From: Pseudomonadota bacterium
Lineage (GTDB): Bacteria; Pseudomonadota; Gammaproteobacteria; Xanthomonadales; Xanthomonadaceae
Direction: 5' to 3'
Assembly (NCBI GenBank): GCA_023390905.1
Contig: JAEWBY010000061.1
Coordinates: forward strand, 1-64,000
Length of the DNA: 64,000 nt
Within the stretch, counting starts at the first letter, position 1, and every line of letters begins with the position of its first letter. The notes under the pieces were generated by a model. The model was not told the DNA's origin and ran no database searches. It was given only the letters and a program-made list of their open reading frames with translations. The translations under genes were made by a program, and so were the position numbers. Positions 26,391 to 35,923 of the stretch are shown here, in pieces.

Positions 26391-26980
26391 GCCAGCGCCA
26401 CCACCGCATCGCGCGCGCGGGCCAGGAACGCGGCCTTGTCCTCGCCTTCGCGCAACGCAACCGGCGCCCCGAAGCGCACCGTGCAGATCAGCGGCACCGG
26501 CACCAGACTGCCCTTGGGCAGGCAGCGGCGCGCGTTGTCCAGATATACCGCGACGAATTCGACCTGCCGATAGCGCTGCGCCAGATGGAACAACCCCGAC
26601 TTGAACGGCTGCGGCAGCACATCGTGATGCCGCGTGCCCTCGGGAAACAGGATCAGCGAATCACCGGCATCCAGTGCGTCGTACAGTGGTTGCAGCGGAT
26701 CGCCGTCGGCCTGCTCGCGATGGCGATCAACCAGCACGGCGTTGAACGCGCGCCGCGCGAGCACGCTGCGCGGACCTTCGCCCCAGTAGTCGCGTGCGGC
26801 GACCGGACGCGTGCGCGCGCGCAGCGCCGGTGGCAGCGCGGCCCACAGCGCGACCGTATCGACATGGCTGGTATGGTTGGCGAAGTACACGCGCTGGCGC
26901 GCGTCCGGGCGCGAATCCTGCCAGCGCGGGTACGCGCCGATGAACAGATGCGCCAGTCCGGCCAGCGTGCGTGCCAGCAT
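26387..26980 (-). CDS. 1-acylglycerol-3-phosphate acyltransferase (PlsC family)
   Basis: Acyltransferase of 197 residues that would convert lysophosphatidic acid to phosphatidic acid. The catalytic HX4D box is NHTSHVD near residue 35, and the substrate-binding FPEGTR follows near 118. The short length and single N-terminal hydrophobic stretch suit a peripheral PlsC. The start at ATG 26980 shares its base with the stop of the preceding CDP-alcohol transferase gene, and the stop overlaps cdsA by four bases, so the three proteins are translationally linked. Confidence 0.88.
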   Translation of the reverse strand: MLARTLAGLAHLFIGAYPRWQDSRPDARQRVYFANHTSHVDTVALWAALPPALRARTRPVAARDYWGEGPRSVLARRAFNAVLVDRHREQADGDPLQPLYDALDAGDSLILFPEGTRHHDVLPQPFKSGLFHLAQRYRQVEFVAVYLDNARRCLPKGSLVPVPLICTVRFGAPVALREGEDKAAFLARARDAVVALA

Positions 26981-27606
26981 CAGCCGCGCGCCCGCAGTTG
27001 CAGGGCGATCGCGCGGGTGCGCGTGATGCAGGTCAGCAGCGAGCCGATCGCGATGATCCACGCCGCGGCGATCAGGCTGTAGTTGCTGTGCAGCGTGTGG
27101 CGTTCGACCACCACCAGCACGCAGGCGATCGTCAGCACGGCCATGCGGTGCTGCTTGGCCATCGGCCCGCGGAAATCCTGCGCCAGGCCCAGGCTGCCGC
27201 CGGCCAGCCGCACGTAGGCGGTCAGCGCCGCCAGCAGCGCGCCGAGCCAGCCCAGCCAGGGCGTGCTGATGGCGTAGCCCAGGCCGACGATCAACAGCGA
27301 GTCGGCGATGCGATCCGGAAACTCGTTGTACAGCGCGCCGGCAGGCGATGACTTGCCGCCTTCCATCGCGACCATGCCGTCGAGCAGGTTGCACAGCAGC
27401 CGCAGTTGCACGCAGAGCGCGCAGAACAGCAGCCCGGCATCGACCGGCGCCCACGCCAGCATCATCGCGCCGAGGGCGGCGAAGAAAATGCTCATCACCG
27501 AAATCTGGTTCGGCGTGATCGAGGTACGCGCGAGCGCGCCGCTGAGCTGCTTTGCCCAGCCGCTGCCGCGCGCGGCGATCGGTCGTCGGTCGTTGATTTT
27601 CCCCAT
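26980..27606 (-). CDS. CDP-alcohol phosphatidyltransferase family protein
   Basis: Membrane enzyme of 208 residues expected to swap an alcohol for CMP on CDP-diacylglycerol. The family motif is present but altered: DGMVAMEGGKSSPAG then ALYNEFPDRIAD. The usual DGxxAR...GxxxDxxxD has Met in place of Arg and Asn in place of the third Asp. Several helices follow. The head-group alcohol is unknown. It starts the operon with plsC and cdsA, so substrate supply is encoded alongside it. ATG 27606 is preferred; the open frame to 28398 is a shadow of metK. Confidence 0.85.
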   Translation of the reverse strand: MGKINDRRPIAARGSGWAKQLSGALARTSITPNQISVMSIFFAALGAMMLAWAPVDAGLLFCALCVQLRLLCNLLDGMVAMEGGKSSPAGALYNEFPDRIADSLLIVGLGYAISTPWLGWLGALLAALTAYVRLAGGSLGLAQDFRGPMAKQHRMAVLTIACVLVVVERHTLHSNYSLIAAAWIIAIGSLLTCITRTRAIALQLRARG

Positions 27607-27862
27607 CACGCGAGGATAGACGAAAAGACCGCGCACAACCGGCAACCGGTCGCGTTCCGGAAAGACGTGCACAGTCGAGCGCCAAGGGGGGTCGGCCTCG
27701 GCCGGCGCCGCACCTGCCAATGACGAGGCGGCCCATCCATCGGGATGTTCGAAATCGGGTTTGCGATCCGCGGCGTCCGGTGATCGTGATCGCCATCGAT
27801 GGCCGCAATGACGAGGCCGGACTGCCATTCGGCCATCCGGTCTGCGGGGGATACGGCAAAGA

Positions 27863-27886
27863 AAAACCCCGCCGGAGCGGGGTTTT
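27863..27886 (-). terminator. Terminator of metK
   Basis: Stem CCCCGC / GCGGGG with loop CGGA, flanked by A5 and T4, so it can work on both strands. It lies 23 bases beyond the metK stop. The 256 bases from here to the CDP-alcohol transferase start hold no gene I support; a weak open frame across it would begin inside this hairpin. Confidence 0.8.
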
Positions 27887-27908
27887 CCATGGTCGCGAAC
27901 GCGAAGGC

Positions 27909-29120
27909 TTACTTCAGCCTGGCGTCCTTGCGCAGGGCTTCGGCGCGGTCGGTCTTCTCCCACGAGAAGGCGGTCGCGGTCTGCTTCTTGCCGGCGCCGT
28001 CGGTGTAGCTGATCTCGCGCGGCTTGCGGCCGAAGTGGCCGTAGCTGGCGGTCGGCTGGTAGATCGGGTGTTCCAGATCCAGCATGCGGGTGATGCCGTA
28101 CGGACGCAGGTCGAAATGCTTGCGGATCAGCTTTTCGATCACTTCGTCGCTGACCTTGCCGGTGCCGAAGGTGGTCACCGAGATCGAGGTCGGCTCGGCC
28201 ACGCCGATCGCGTACGACACCTGCACTTCGCACTTGTCGGCCAGGCCGGCGGCGACGATGTTCTTGGCGACGTAGCGCGCGGCATAGGCGGCCGAACGAT
28301 CCACCTTCGACGGATCCTTGCCCGAGAACGCGCCGCCACCGTGACGGGCCATGCCGCCGTAGCTGTCGACGATGATCTTGCGGCCGGTCAGGCCACAATC
28401 GCCGACCGGGCCACCGATCACGAACTTGCCGGTCGGGTTGATGTGCACCTTGTTCTTCGGCAGCGCGTCAAGCCACTTTTTCGGCAGCACCGGCGCCAGG
28501 ATCTGCGCGCGCACGGCTTCGATCAGATCCTTCTGCTTGACGTCCGGATCGTGCTGGGTCGAGAGCACCACCGCGTCCAGGCCGAGGATCTTGTTGCCGT
28601 CGTAGCGCAGGGTGACCTGCGACTTGGCGTCCGGGCGCAGCCACTTCAGCTTGCCGTTCTTGCGGACCTTGGCCTGCTGCTCGACCAGGCGGTGGCTGTA
28701 GTACAGCGGCGCGGGCATGAACTCCGGCGCTTCGTTGCACGCATAGCCGAACATCAGGCCCTGATCACCGGCGCCCTGTTCTTCCGGCTTCTTGCGATCC
28801 ACGCCCTGGTTGATGTCCGGCGACTGCTTGCCGAGCATGTTGATGATCGCGCAGGTGTGGCCGTCGAAACCGACGTCCGAGTTGTCGTAGCCGATCTCGT
28901 TGATCACCTTGCGCGCCAGGCCTTCGATGTCCACCCATGCCGAGGTGGTCACTTCACCGGCGACGATGGCCGCGCCCGTCTTCACCAGCGTTTCGCACGC
29001 CACGCGCGCGCGCTTGTCCTGCGCCAGGATCGCGTCGAGCACGGCATCGGAGATCTGGTCGGCGATCTTGTCCGGATGGCCTTCGGAGACCGATTCGGAG
29101 GTGAACAGGTAGCTGGACAT
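27909..29120 (-). CDS. metK: S-adenosylmethionine synthetase
   Basis: Makes S-adenosylmethionine from methionine and ATP. The 403 residues begin [20 protein letters not shown] and contain the ATP motifs [15 protein letters not shown] and [16 protein letters not shown], with C-terminal [22 protein letters not shown] lies ten bases before ATG 29120. A possible -10, TATCAT, is at 29162-29167 on the minus strand. I saw no SAM or SAH riboswitch in front of it, unlike ahcY. It is followed by a strong terminator. Confidence 0.97.
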   Translation of the reverse strand: MSSYLFTSESVSEGHPDKIADQISDAVLDAILAQDKRARVACETLVKTGAAIVAGEVTTSAWVDIEGLARKVINEIGYDNSDVGFDGHTCAIINMLGKQSPDINQGVDRKKPEEQGAGDQGLMFGYACNEAPEFMPAPLYYSHRLVEQQAKVRKNGKLKWLRPDAKSQVTLRYDGNKILGLDAVVLSTQHDPDVKQKDLIEAVRAQILAPVLPKKWLDALPKNKVHINPTGKFVIGGPVGDCGLTGRKIIVDSYGGMARHGGGAFSGKDPSKVDRSAAYAARYVAKNIVAAGLADKCEVQVSYAIGVAEPTSISVTTFGTGKVSDEVIEKLIRKHFDLRPYGITRMLDLEHPIYQPTASYGHFGRKPREISYTDGAGKKQTATAFSWEKTDRAEALRKDARLK

Positions 29121-29327
29121 CAGGCTTATATCCTTTGATTCGGATGAAAAGATGGGCGCGCATGATACACGCGCGGGACGGTGCGTGCATTCTGCGCCGT
29201 TCAGGGTGCCGGTGACGTTAAGCGTCCAGAGGCGTTGCTGTCATCGAACTGCCTCGGGATTGCCATCGGACTGTCGTGGCGCCGGCGCAGGCTGCGCGGC
29301 GAAACCCGCCGACGCCCCCGGTGCCGC

Positions 29328-31028
29328 ATGCGCCCGCTGGAACAACAGATCGCCGAACGTTTTCCCCACTGGTTCCGCGGCCGCCGCGCCCGGCTGACGC
29401 GGCCGGCGCTGCGCAGTTTCGGGCGTTGGTCCGGGCTGGATCAGGCCTACGCCTTCCTGGTCGCCCACGCGCACCTGCGCGATTTCGAGTTCCTGCGGGT
29501 GGCGATGGAATTCCTCAACCTGCGCTACCAGGCTGACGAGGCCGACCGCGCGCGGATTCCCGCCAGCGGCCGGCTGCTGATCGTGGCCAATCATCCCTCC
29601 GGTGCGCTGGACGCGATGGCGCTGCTGGATCTGGTCGGCAGCGTGCGCCGTGATGTGCGCATCGTCGCCAATGATCTGCTGGCCCGCATCGAGCCACTGG
29701 CCGGGCTGATGCTGCCCATCCGCATGCTGGGCGGCCAGCCCGGCGCGGAAAGCGTGCGCGCGATCGAGGAAGCGCTGCAGGCCGGGCAATGCGTGATCGT
29801 GTTCCCCGCCGGCGAAGTCTCGCGGTTGGGGCCGCGTGGCGTCACCGATACGCGCTGGCGGCGCGGGTTCATCCGCTTCGCCCGCACCACCGGTGCGCCG
29901 GTGCTGCCGATCCGCGTGCAGGCGCGCAACTCGGCGTGGTTCTACGGCGCATCCGCGTTGTTCAAGCCGGCTGGCACCGCGTTGCTGGCGCGCGAGATGT
30001 TCCGTCGCAGCCAGCGTCGCATCCGCCTGCGGGTGGGCGCGCCGATCCGGATCGAACCGGCCGTTCCCGCGGCGATCACCCTGAAGCGGATCCGCCGCGC
30101 GCTGTATGCGCTGGGCCGGCGTGAGCCGGAACCGTCATCGGCGGCGCTGCCGCTGATCCCGGCCGTGGATGCCACGCGCCTGGCGATCGAGATCGCGGCG
30201 ATGGAATCGCTCGGACAGACCCGCGACGGCAAGTCGATCCGGGTGGGGCGACTGGCGCCGGATTCGATGCTGATGCGCGAGATCGGCCGCCTGCGCGAAC
30301 AGACCTTCCGCGCGGTGGGCGAGGGCACCGGCCGCGCACTGGACGTGGATCCCTATGACGCGCATTACGAACACATCGTGCTGTGGGATGCGCCGGCGCG
30401 GAAGATCGCCGGCGCCTACCGGATCGCGCGCGGCGCCCGCGTGCTGTCCGAACACGGCCTCAAGGGCCTGTATACCGGCTCGCTGTTCGATTATGGCGAA
30501 GCCGCATTGCCGCGCATCGCACAGGGCATGGAACTGGGCCGCAGTTTCGTCGCGCCCGAATATTGGGGCAGCCGCAGCATCGATTATCTCTGGCAGGGCA
30601 TCGGCGCATACCTGGTGCGGCATCCGCAGGTGCGCTACCTGTTCGGCGCGGTGTCGATGAGCGCGGCGCTGCCCTTGCACGCGCGCGAGCAGATCGTGTC
30701 GTACTACCAGCGCTATTACGGCGCCGACGGCGAACAGGTGGTCTCGCGTGCGCCGTTCCGCTATTCCGCGCCGCCGCCGTCCTTCGACGGTCTCGATGCC
30801 GATACCGCGTTCGCGGTCCTGCGCGCCAACCTCGATGCGCTGGGCGCGAGCATCCCGATGCTCTACAAGCAATACACCGAACTGTGCGAACCCGGCGGCG
30901 CGCGCTTCCTGGCGTTCGGCGTGGACGCGGCGTTTTCCGATTCCATCGATGGCCTGATCGAAGTGGATCTGCATCGCATCCTGCCGCGCAAGCGCGCCCG
31001 CTATCTGGGCGCGGAGGTGGCGGCGTGA
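29328..31028 (+). CDS. Fused acyltransferase: lysophospholipid acyltransferase + OlsB-type N-acyltransferase (OlsF-like)
   Basis: A two-domain protein of 566 residues. The N-terminal half (about 80-300) is a PlsC/LPLAT acyltransferase: ANHPSGALDAMALLDLV carries the His-Asp box, and FPAGEVSRLGPRGVTDTRWR the substrate box. The C-terminal half (about 310-540) is the hemolysin/OlsB GNAT fold, with LREQTFRAVGEGTGRALDVD, ELGRSFVAPEYWGSRSIDYL and LFGAVSMS. OlsF proteins with this order make ornithine lipids alone, so phosphorus-free ornithine or related amino-acid lipids are the likely product. Start ATG 29328. It overlaps the phosphoesterase gene by four bases (GTGA). Confidence 0.85.
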   Translation: MRPLEQQIAERFPHWFRGRRARLTRPALRSFGRWSGLDQAYAFLVAHAHLRDFEFLRVAMEFLNLRYQADEADRARIPASGRLLIVANHPSGALDAMALLDLVGSVRRDVRIVANDLLARIEPLAGLMLPIRMLGGQPGAESVRAIEEALQAGQCVIVFPAGEVSRLGPRGVTDTRWRRGFIRFARTTGAPVLPIRVQARNSAWFYGASALFKPAGTALLAREMFRRSQRRIRLRVGAPIRIEPAVPAAITLKRIRRALYALGRREPEPSSAALPLIPAVDATRLAIEIAAMESLGQTRDGKSIRVGRLAPDSMLMREIGRLREQTFRAVGEGTGRALDVDPYDAHYEHIVLWDAPARKIAGAYRIARGARVLSEHGLKGLYTGSLFDYGEAALPRIAQGMELGRSFVAPEYWGSRSIDYLWQGIGAYLVRHPQVRYLFGAVSMSAALPLHAREQIVSYYQRYYGADGEQVVSRAPFRYSAPPPSFDGLDADTAFAVLRANLDALGASIPMLYKQYTELCEPGGARFLAFGVDAAFSDSIDGLIEVDLHRILPRKRARYLGAEVAA

Positions 31029-31843
31029 CGGTGCACGATCGGGAGGCCGTGCGCCGCACGGTGTTCGTATCGGACGTGCATCTGGGATCCAAGCACTGCC
31101 ACGCCGCCGAATTCGCCGACTTCCTCGCCGGCCTGCGCTGCCAGCGGCTGTATCTGGTGGGCGACATCGTGGACCTGTGGTGGATGTCGCAACGGCGCGC
31201 GCGCTGGGACGCCGCGCATAACCGCGTGATCGAACAACTGCATGCGCTGGCGCGGGCTGGAACGGAACTGATCTATGTACCGGGCAACCATGACCGCGCC
31301 GCGCGCAGGTTCTGCGGCCTGATGCTGCCGGCGATGCAGCTGCGACGGCGGGCGATCCACGTCACCGCGGATGGTCGCCGCCTGCTGGTGATCCACGGTG
31401 ACGATTACGATGGCGTCACTCATTTCGGTGGCCTGCAGGAACGGTTCGGCGACTGGCTCTATTACCGCATCCTCACCGGAAACCGCTGGACCAACCGCAT
31501 CCGCCGCCAGTTCGGCCTGCGCTACTGGTCGCTGGCCGAATACCTCAAGCGCCAGAGCGATGCGGCCGAGCGCTACATCGCGCGCTTCGTCGATGCCGGC
31601 CTGGAGGATGCGCGTCGGCGCGGACTGGACGGCATCGTCTGCGGGCATATCCATCGCGCCGCCCTGCTGCAACGCGAGGGATTGATCTACGCCAACGACG
31701 GCGACTGGGTCGAGAGCCTGACCGCGCTGTGCGAGAACGCGGACGGCAGCCTGCACCTGGTGTCGCACACCGGGCAGACCCTGCGCACGATCGAACCGCG
31801 CCTGCGGCTGGTGGTGAACGCGCCGGAGCGCCGGGCCGCGTAA
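31025..31843 (+). CDS. LpxH-like metallophosphoesterase
   Basis: Calcineurin-type di-metal phosphoesterase of 272 residues. All blocks are present: FVSDVHLGS, VGDIVDLWW, YVPGNHDRAA, VIHGDDYDG and CGHIHRA. It belongs to the group annotated UDP-2,3-diacylglucosamine diphosphatase homologues (the xanthomonad gene is paralogous to true LpxH). GTG 31025 is used because it overlaps the upstream stop; GTG 31031 is the alternative. Translational coupling to the OlsF-like gene suggests a lipid phosphate substrate, but that is inference. Confidence 0.85.
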   Translation: MTVHDREAVRRTVFVSDVHLGSKHCHAAEFADFLAGLRCQRLYLVGDIVDLWWMSQRRARWDAAHNRVIEQLHALARAGTELIYVPGNHDRAARRFCGLMLPAMQLRRRAIHVTADGRRLLVIHGDDYDGVTHFGGLQERFGDWLYYRILTGNRWTNRIRRQFGLRYWSLAEYLKRQSDAAERYIARFVDAGLEDARRRGLDGIVCGHIHRAALLQREGLIYANDGDWVESLTALCENADGSLHLVSHTGQTLRTIEPRLRLVVNAPERRAA

Positions 31844-31915
31844 GGCGCAACGCCGGGATTCGCAAACGCGCGCGGATCTGCCAATCTCCGATCCCACCGT
31901 CACGGCCGCCGATTG

Positions 31916-33010
31916 ATGGATTCCCTCTCGCAGATTGTCCTCGGTGCGGCCGTCGCCGCCGCCATCGCTCCGGCGCGGCATCGCCGCGCCGCGCTGCTCG
32001 CCGGTGCGGCGCTCGGCACCGTGCCGGATCTCGACAGCATTCCGATCGCACTGCTGAGCGATGACCCGGTGGCGCTGATGACGATGCACCGCAGTTTCAG
32101 CCATTCGCTGTTCGTGCTGCCGATCCTCGCCTGGCTGATCTGGTGGTCGTTCAAGCGAGCCCACGGACGCGTGGCCGAATCACCGGCGCGCTGGTTCTGG
32201 GCGATCCTGCTTGCATTGATCACCCACCCGCTGCTGGACGCGTTCACCGTCTACGGCACCCAGCTCTGGTGGCCGCTGCATCCGCATCCGACGATGTGGT
32301 CGAGCGTGTTCATCCTCGACCCGCTCTATACGATCTGGCTGGCGATTGCCTGCGTGATCGCGTGGTGCTGGCGCGAGCGGGCGATCGCACGGAAAGCGTT
32401 GATCGCCGGGCTGGTGCTCAGCAGCGGCTACCTCGGCGCATCGTTGATCGCCAAGCATCGGGTCGATGCGACGGCGACCCGCTCGCTGGCGGCGATGGGA
32501 CTGTCCGACGCGCCGCGCTTCAGCGTGCCGATGCCCTTCACCACCTTGTTGTGGCGGGTGGTGGCGATGACGCCGACCGGGTATGTCGAGGCCGAATATT
32601 CGGTGATCGCCGATCGCGGGCCGATGAAGTTCCGCGGCTATCCGTCCAACGTGCAGGCGCTGCGCGAGGCCGCCGATATTCCCGCGGTGCGGCAGTTGAA
32701 CTGGTTCAATCGCGGCTTCATGCGCAGCCAGATCCAGGGCGATCGGCTGGTGCTGTCGGATCTGCGGATGGGCATGGAGCCGTACTACAACTTCCGTTTC
32801 GAGGTGGCACGACGCGCGGGCGATCGCTGGCAGGCCATTCCCACCGTGCAGCAACCGTGGTCGATGCCGGTGTCCGGCTGGCAGGGCATGAAGACCGCGA
32901 TCAGTGCGATCTGGCAGCGGATCCGGGCGCCCTCCGAGGTGCCGCTGGGCACGCGCATCGCGCCGGCCGCGGCCGCTCCGGTCGTGCCCGGCCCGGATCA
33001 TCCGGGCTGA
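31916..33010 (+). CDS. YdjM-like membrane metal-dependent hydrolase
   Basis: Inner-membrane protein of 364 residues in the LexA-binding/metal-dependent hydrolase (DUF457-like) family. His-rich motifs typical of the family are MTMHRSFSHSLFVLP and LITHPLLDAFTVYGTQLWWP, within five or so helices (residues 1-190). A soluble C-terminal domain of about 170 residues follows (e.g. GYPSNVQALREAADIPAVRQ). ATG 31916 overlaps a TTG option at 31913. Enzymatic activity for this family has been suggested but I know of no firm substrate. It stands 72 bases after the phosphoesterase. Confidence 0.8.
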   Translation: MDSLSQIVLGAAVAAAIAPARHRRAALLAGAALGTVPDLDSIPIALLSDDPVALMTMHRSFSHSLFVLPILAWLIWWSFKRAHGRVAESPARWFWAILLALITHPLLDAFTVYGTQLWWPLHPHPTMWSSVFILDPLYTIWLAIACVIAWCWRERAIARKALIAGLVLSSGYLGASLIAKHRVDATATRSLAAMGLSDAPRFSVPMPFTTLLWRVVAMTPTGYVEAEYSVIADRGPMKFRGYPSNVQALREAADIPAVRQLNWFNRGFMRSQIQGDRLVLSDLRMGMEPYYNFRFEVARRAGDRWQAIPTVQQPWSMPVSGWQGMKTAISAIWQRIRAPSEVPLGTRIAPAAAAPVVPGPDHPG

Positions 33011-33013
33011 GGA

Positions 33014-33835
33014 TCAATAGACGGTCGCGCTGGCCTGCACGAACGCATAGAAGAACACCGCATCCGGATTGTTCTGCACGTCGCTCATTTCACGGCGCAT
33101 GCCTTCGACGATCTCCGGCGTGACGCGCTTGGCCTCGAGCAGTTGGTCGGCGGCCGAAAGCAGCAGTTCTTCCCAGAATCCGATCATCGTCTTGCGCCGC
33201 GCCGGCTCGCGGTTGTCGAAGTGGAACACCTTCACTTCGGTCTTCACGTCGCGAAATCCGCCGGCCAGCAACAGATTGCCCAGCTTGGCGCCGATGAAGG
33301 GATCGCCGCCGTTGTCGTACTGGAAATCGTTGAACGCCATCCAGTAGCGCCACACGTTCGGCGAATACGGATCGAGCAGGAAGGAGGAGTTCATCACCTC
33401 GGTGATGTACACCGGCGAGCCGGGCGACAGCACCCGGCGGACTTCCGCCAGCACGCGCTCGGGCGAGGGCACGTGTTCGAGTATCCAGCACAGGAATGCG
33501 GCATCGAATTCGCGCGGCGAAAACGGCAGATCGGTCGCGTCCGCCTGTTGCAGGCGGTAGCGATCGGAACACCACGGCATGCGCGCCAGGTTCGCGCGCG
33601 CCGCATCGATCTGCGCGGTGCTGAGATCGACACAGGTCACATGCAGATCCGGAAAACGCCGCAGCAGGATTTCCGTCTGCGCGCCGACGCCGCTGCCGAC
33701 CTCGAGCAGGCGCCGCGCGCCGGTGTAGTCGATGTGCGAGAACACGGTCGACTCGGCCAGCCGGGCCTGCTTCATCAGCCGGGCCTGTTCGACTTCGGAA
33801 AACCCATGCAGATAGGCGGGAGGCGATTCGCTCAT
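33014..33835 (-). CDS. Class I SAM-dependent methyltransferase
   Basis: Rossmann-fold methyltransferase of 273 residues. AdoMet motif I is LLEVGSGVGAQTEILLRRFP, the acidic turn is VTCVDLSTAQIDAAR, motif II is FDAAFLCWILEHVPSPERVL, and motif III is VLSPGSPVYITEVMN. It resembles UbiE/Coq5-type small-molecule methyltransferases; the substrate is unknown. The gap from the dusB stop is only 9 bases on the same strand, so it is likely cotranscribed. It is convergent with the YdjM-like gene (3 bases between stops). Confidence 0.85.
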   Translation of the reverse strand: MSESPPAYLHGFSEVEQARLMKQARLAESTVFSHIDYTGARRLLEVGSGVGAQTEILLRRFPDLHVTCVDLSTAQIDAARANLARMPWCSDRYRLQQADATDLPFSPREFDAAFLCWILEHVPSPERVLAEVRRVLSPGSPVYITEVMNSSFLLDPYSPNVWRYWMAFNDFQYDNGGDPFIGAKLGNLLLAGGFRDVKTEVKVFHFDNREPARRKTMIGFWEELLLSAADQLLEAKRVTPEIVEGMRREMSDVQNNPDAVFFYAFVQASATVY

Positions 33836-33844
33836 CGGACATCC

Positions 33845-34858
33845 TCAGGCAGCGGCGGGCAACTCCGGATCGACGCCCGCGATCAGGGCGTCAAAATAAT
33901 CGCGCGTCAGTGACAACTGCGTGTCGGCGGTTTCGGCGCGGTTGACCACCGCGCGGAACGCCGCGTTCTCGGGCCGATCCTTCGCATACCAGCCCAGATG
34001 CTTGCGGGCGATGCGCACGCCCTGCGGCTCGCCATAAAAGGCGTGCAGCGCCTCGAGATGGCCGAGCAGCCAATCGCGGATCTCGATCAGTTCCGGCGGT
34101 GCGAGCAGGCCGCCGGTGTCTAGGTGATGGGCCACCTCGCGGAAGATCCACGGCCGTCCCTGCGCGGCACGGCCGATCATCACCGCGTCCGCGCCGGTGG
34201 CCTTCAATACCTGCGCGGCTTTCTGCGGCGAATCGATATCGCCGTTGGCGAACACCGGAATGCGCAGCGCGGACTTGATTGCCGCGATGGTCTCGTATTC
34301 AGCCTGGCCGGTGTACTGCTGATCGCGGGTGCGGCCGTGCACGGCGAGCGCGGCGATCCCGCTGTCCTGCGCGATGCGCGCGATGCGTGGGCCGTTGCGG
34401 TGATCGGCATCCCAGCCGGTGCGGATTTTCAGCGTCACCGGTACATCGACCGCATCGACCACGGCTTCCAGGATGCGCGCGACCAGCGCTTCATCACGCA
34501 TCAGCGCCGAACCCGCCCAGGCATTGCAGACCTTCTTGGCCGGGCAGCCCATGTTGATGTCGATGATCTGCGCGCCATGATCGATGTTGTAGCGCGCGGC
34601 CTCCGCCAGTTGCGCAGGTTCGGTGCCGGCGATCTGCACGCTGACGGGCGCAGGCTCGCCCGAGTGATCCATGCGGTGCCGCGATTTGTCGGTGTTCCAG
34701 AAGCGCGAATCGCTGATGGTCATTTCCGAGACCGCCAGTCCCGCACCCAGCCGCTTGCACAACTGGCGGAACGGTTTGTCGGTCACGCCGGCCATCGGCG
34801 CGAGGATGACCGGCGTGGTGATGCGGTGGGGACCGATGGAAAAGGCGGGAAGCGGCAT
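33845..34858 (-). CDS. dusB: tRNA-dihydrouridine synthase (DusB-type)
   Basis: FMN/NADPH enzyme reducing a tRNA uridine to dihydrouridine. The 337 residues match DusB closely: APMAGVTDKPFRQLCKRLGA, INMGCPAKKVCNAWAGSAL (catalytic Cys), LAVHGRTRDQQYTG, VFANGDIDSPQKA, DAVMIGRAAQGRPWIF, and RIARKHLGWYAKD. In enterobacteria dusB is paired with fis; here fis is absent from the neighbourhood and a methyltransferase follows instead. The start MPLPAFSIG at 34858 fits the family length. Confidence 0.93.
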   Translation of the reverse strand: MPLPAFSIGPHRITTPVILAPMAGVTDKPFRQLCKRLGAGLAVSEMTISDSRFWNTDKSRHRMDHSGEPAPVSVQIAGTEPAQLAEAARYNIDHGAQIIDINMGCPAKKVCNAWAGSALMRDEALVARILEAVVDAVDVPVTLKIRTGWDADHRNGPRIARIAQDSGIAALAVHGRTRDQQYTGQAEYETIAAIKSALRIPVFANGDIDSPQKAAQVLKATGADAVMIGRAAQGRPWIFREVAHHLDTGGLLAPPELIEIRDWLLGHLEALHAFYGEPQGVRIARKHLGWYAKDRPENAAFRAVVNRAETADTQLSLTRDYFDALIAGVDPELPAAA

Positions 34859-34924
34859 GCGGGCATTCTATCCGCGGTTCCGCGCCGCCCATGTGGAGCT
34901 GCGCGGGACGCCGGCTTCGGGCGA

Positions 34925-35890
34925 TCAGTCGGGAAAACGCGCCAGCACGTCGGCCCGCGCGGGCATCGCCAGCGCCGCGCCGGCGCGTTCGGTGGACAGG
35001 GCGGCATACCGATTGGCGAAGCGCACGTGTTCGGCGAAGGGGGCGTCCGGCTCGCGCGCCAGTGCGGCCGCGAGCGCGCCATTGAATGCATCGCCCGCGC
35101 CGGTGGTGTCGACCGCGTTCACCGTTTCGGCCGGGTGGCGGTAGAACGGTTTGCCGTCGCCGCGCAGCTGATCCTCGGCGTGCGAGACGAACACGCCGGT
35201 CGCGCCGAGCGTGATCGTCACCGTGCCCTTCGGGTGCACGTCGCGGCAGAACGCGTGCAGGCGGACGCCGTCCAGCGCGGCGACGTCATCCGGCTCCAGC
35301 CGCTCGCCGACATGGCGCGCGAGCAGGGCGGCGAATTCGGTTTCGTTGGGGGTGAGGATATCGGCCTGATCCAGCAGTTCGGCGGTGGTGCCCGCATTGG
35401 CCGGCGCCGGATTCAACACGGTGATGACACCGCGTTCGCGCGCCAGGCGCAGCGCGCCGAGCACGGTGTCGGCCGGGGTTTCCAGCTGCACCAGCAGCAC
35501 GCGGGATTCGGCGAGCGCGCCGGATTGGGCGGTGATGAAATCGGCCGACAGATCCGCGTTCGCGCCCGCGCCGATCACGATGCTGTTGCGGCCCATCGCG
35601 TCGACGTAGATGCCGGCCGTGCCGGTCGGTTCGTCCGACGCCTGCACGATCAGGCGGACGCCATCGGTCTGCGCGAGCGCACGCGCCAGCGCGCCGCCGG
35701 CGTCGTCGCCGAGCGCGCACATGAAACGCACCTGCGCACCGGCGCGCGCGCCGGCGATGGCCTGGTTGAAACCCTTTCCACCGGGCCCGGTGTCGTAGCG
35801 GCCGGCGATGGTCGCGCCCGGGGCAGGCAACTGTTCGCAGCGCCACACGTGATCGACATTGAAGGAACCGGCAACGGTGACGATGGGCAT
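34925..35890 (-). CDS. rbsK: Ribokinase (PfkB family)
   Basis: Phosphorylates ribose, or a nucleoside-derived sugar, at O5. The 321 residues begin VTVAGSFNVDHVWRCEQLP with the PfkB N-terminal GPGGKGFNQAIAGARAGA box. The catalytic anion hole and base are in VNAVDTTGAGDAFNGALAAA; ILTPNETEFAALL is also typical. It follows a concentrative nucleoside transporter by 63 bases on the same strand, which supports use of ribose released from imported nucleosides. A GC-rich hairpin lies between the two genes. Confidence 0.9.
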   Translation of the reverse strand: MPIVTVAGSFNVDHVWRCEQLPAPGATIAGRYDTGPGGKGFNQAIAGARAGAQVRFMCALGDDAGGALARALAQTDGVRLIVQASDEPTGTAGIYVDAMGRNSIVIGAGANADLSADFITAQSGALAESRVLLVQLETPADTVLGALRLARERGVITVLNPAPANAGTTAELLDQADILTPNETEFAALLARHVGERLEPDDVAALDGVRLHAFCRDVHPKGTVTITLGATGVFVSHAEDQLRGDGKPFYRHPAETVNAVDTTGAGDAFNGALAAALAREPDAPFAEHVRFANRYAALSTERAGAALAMPARADVLARFPD

Positions 35891-35923
35891 GCGAAAGAAG
35901 ACCGGGGGAGAGAAACGGAACCG

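Noticed and set aside
27606..27890. Minus-strand frame of 94 codons between metK and the CDP-alcohol transferase
   Set aside because: It starts inside the metK terminator hairpin, has no ribosome site and no recognisable protein features.
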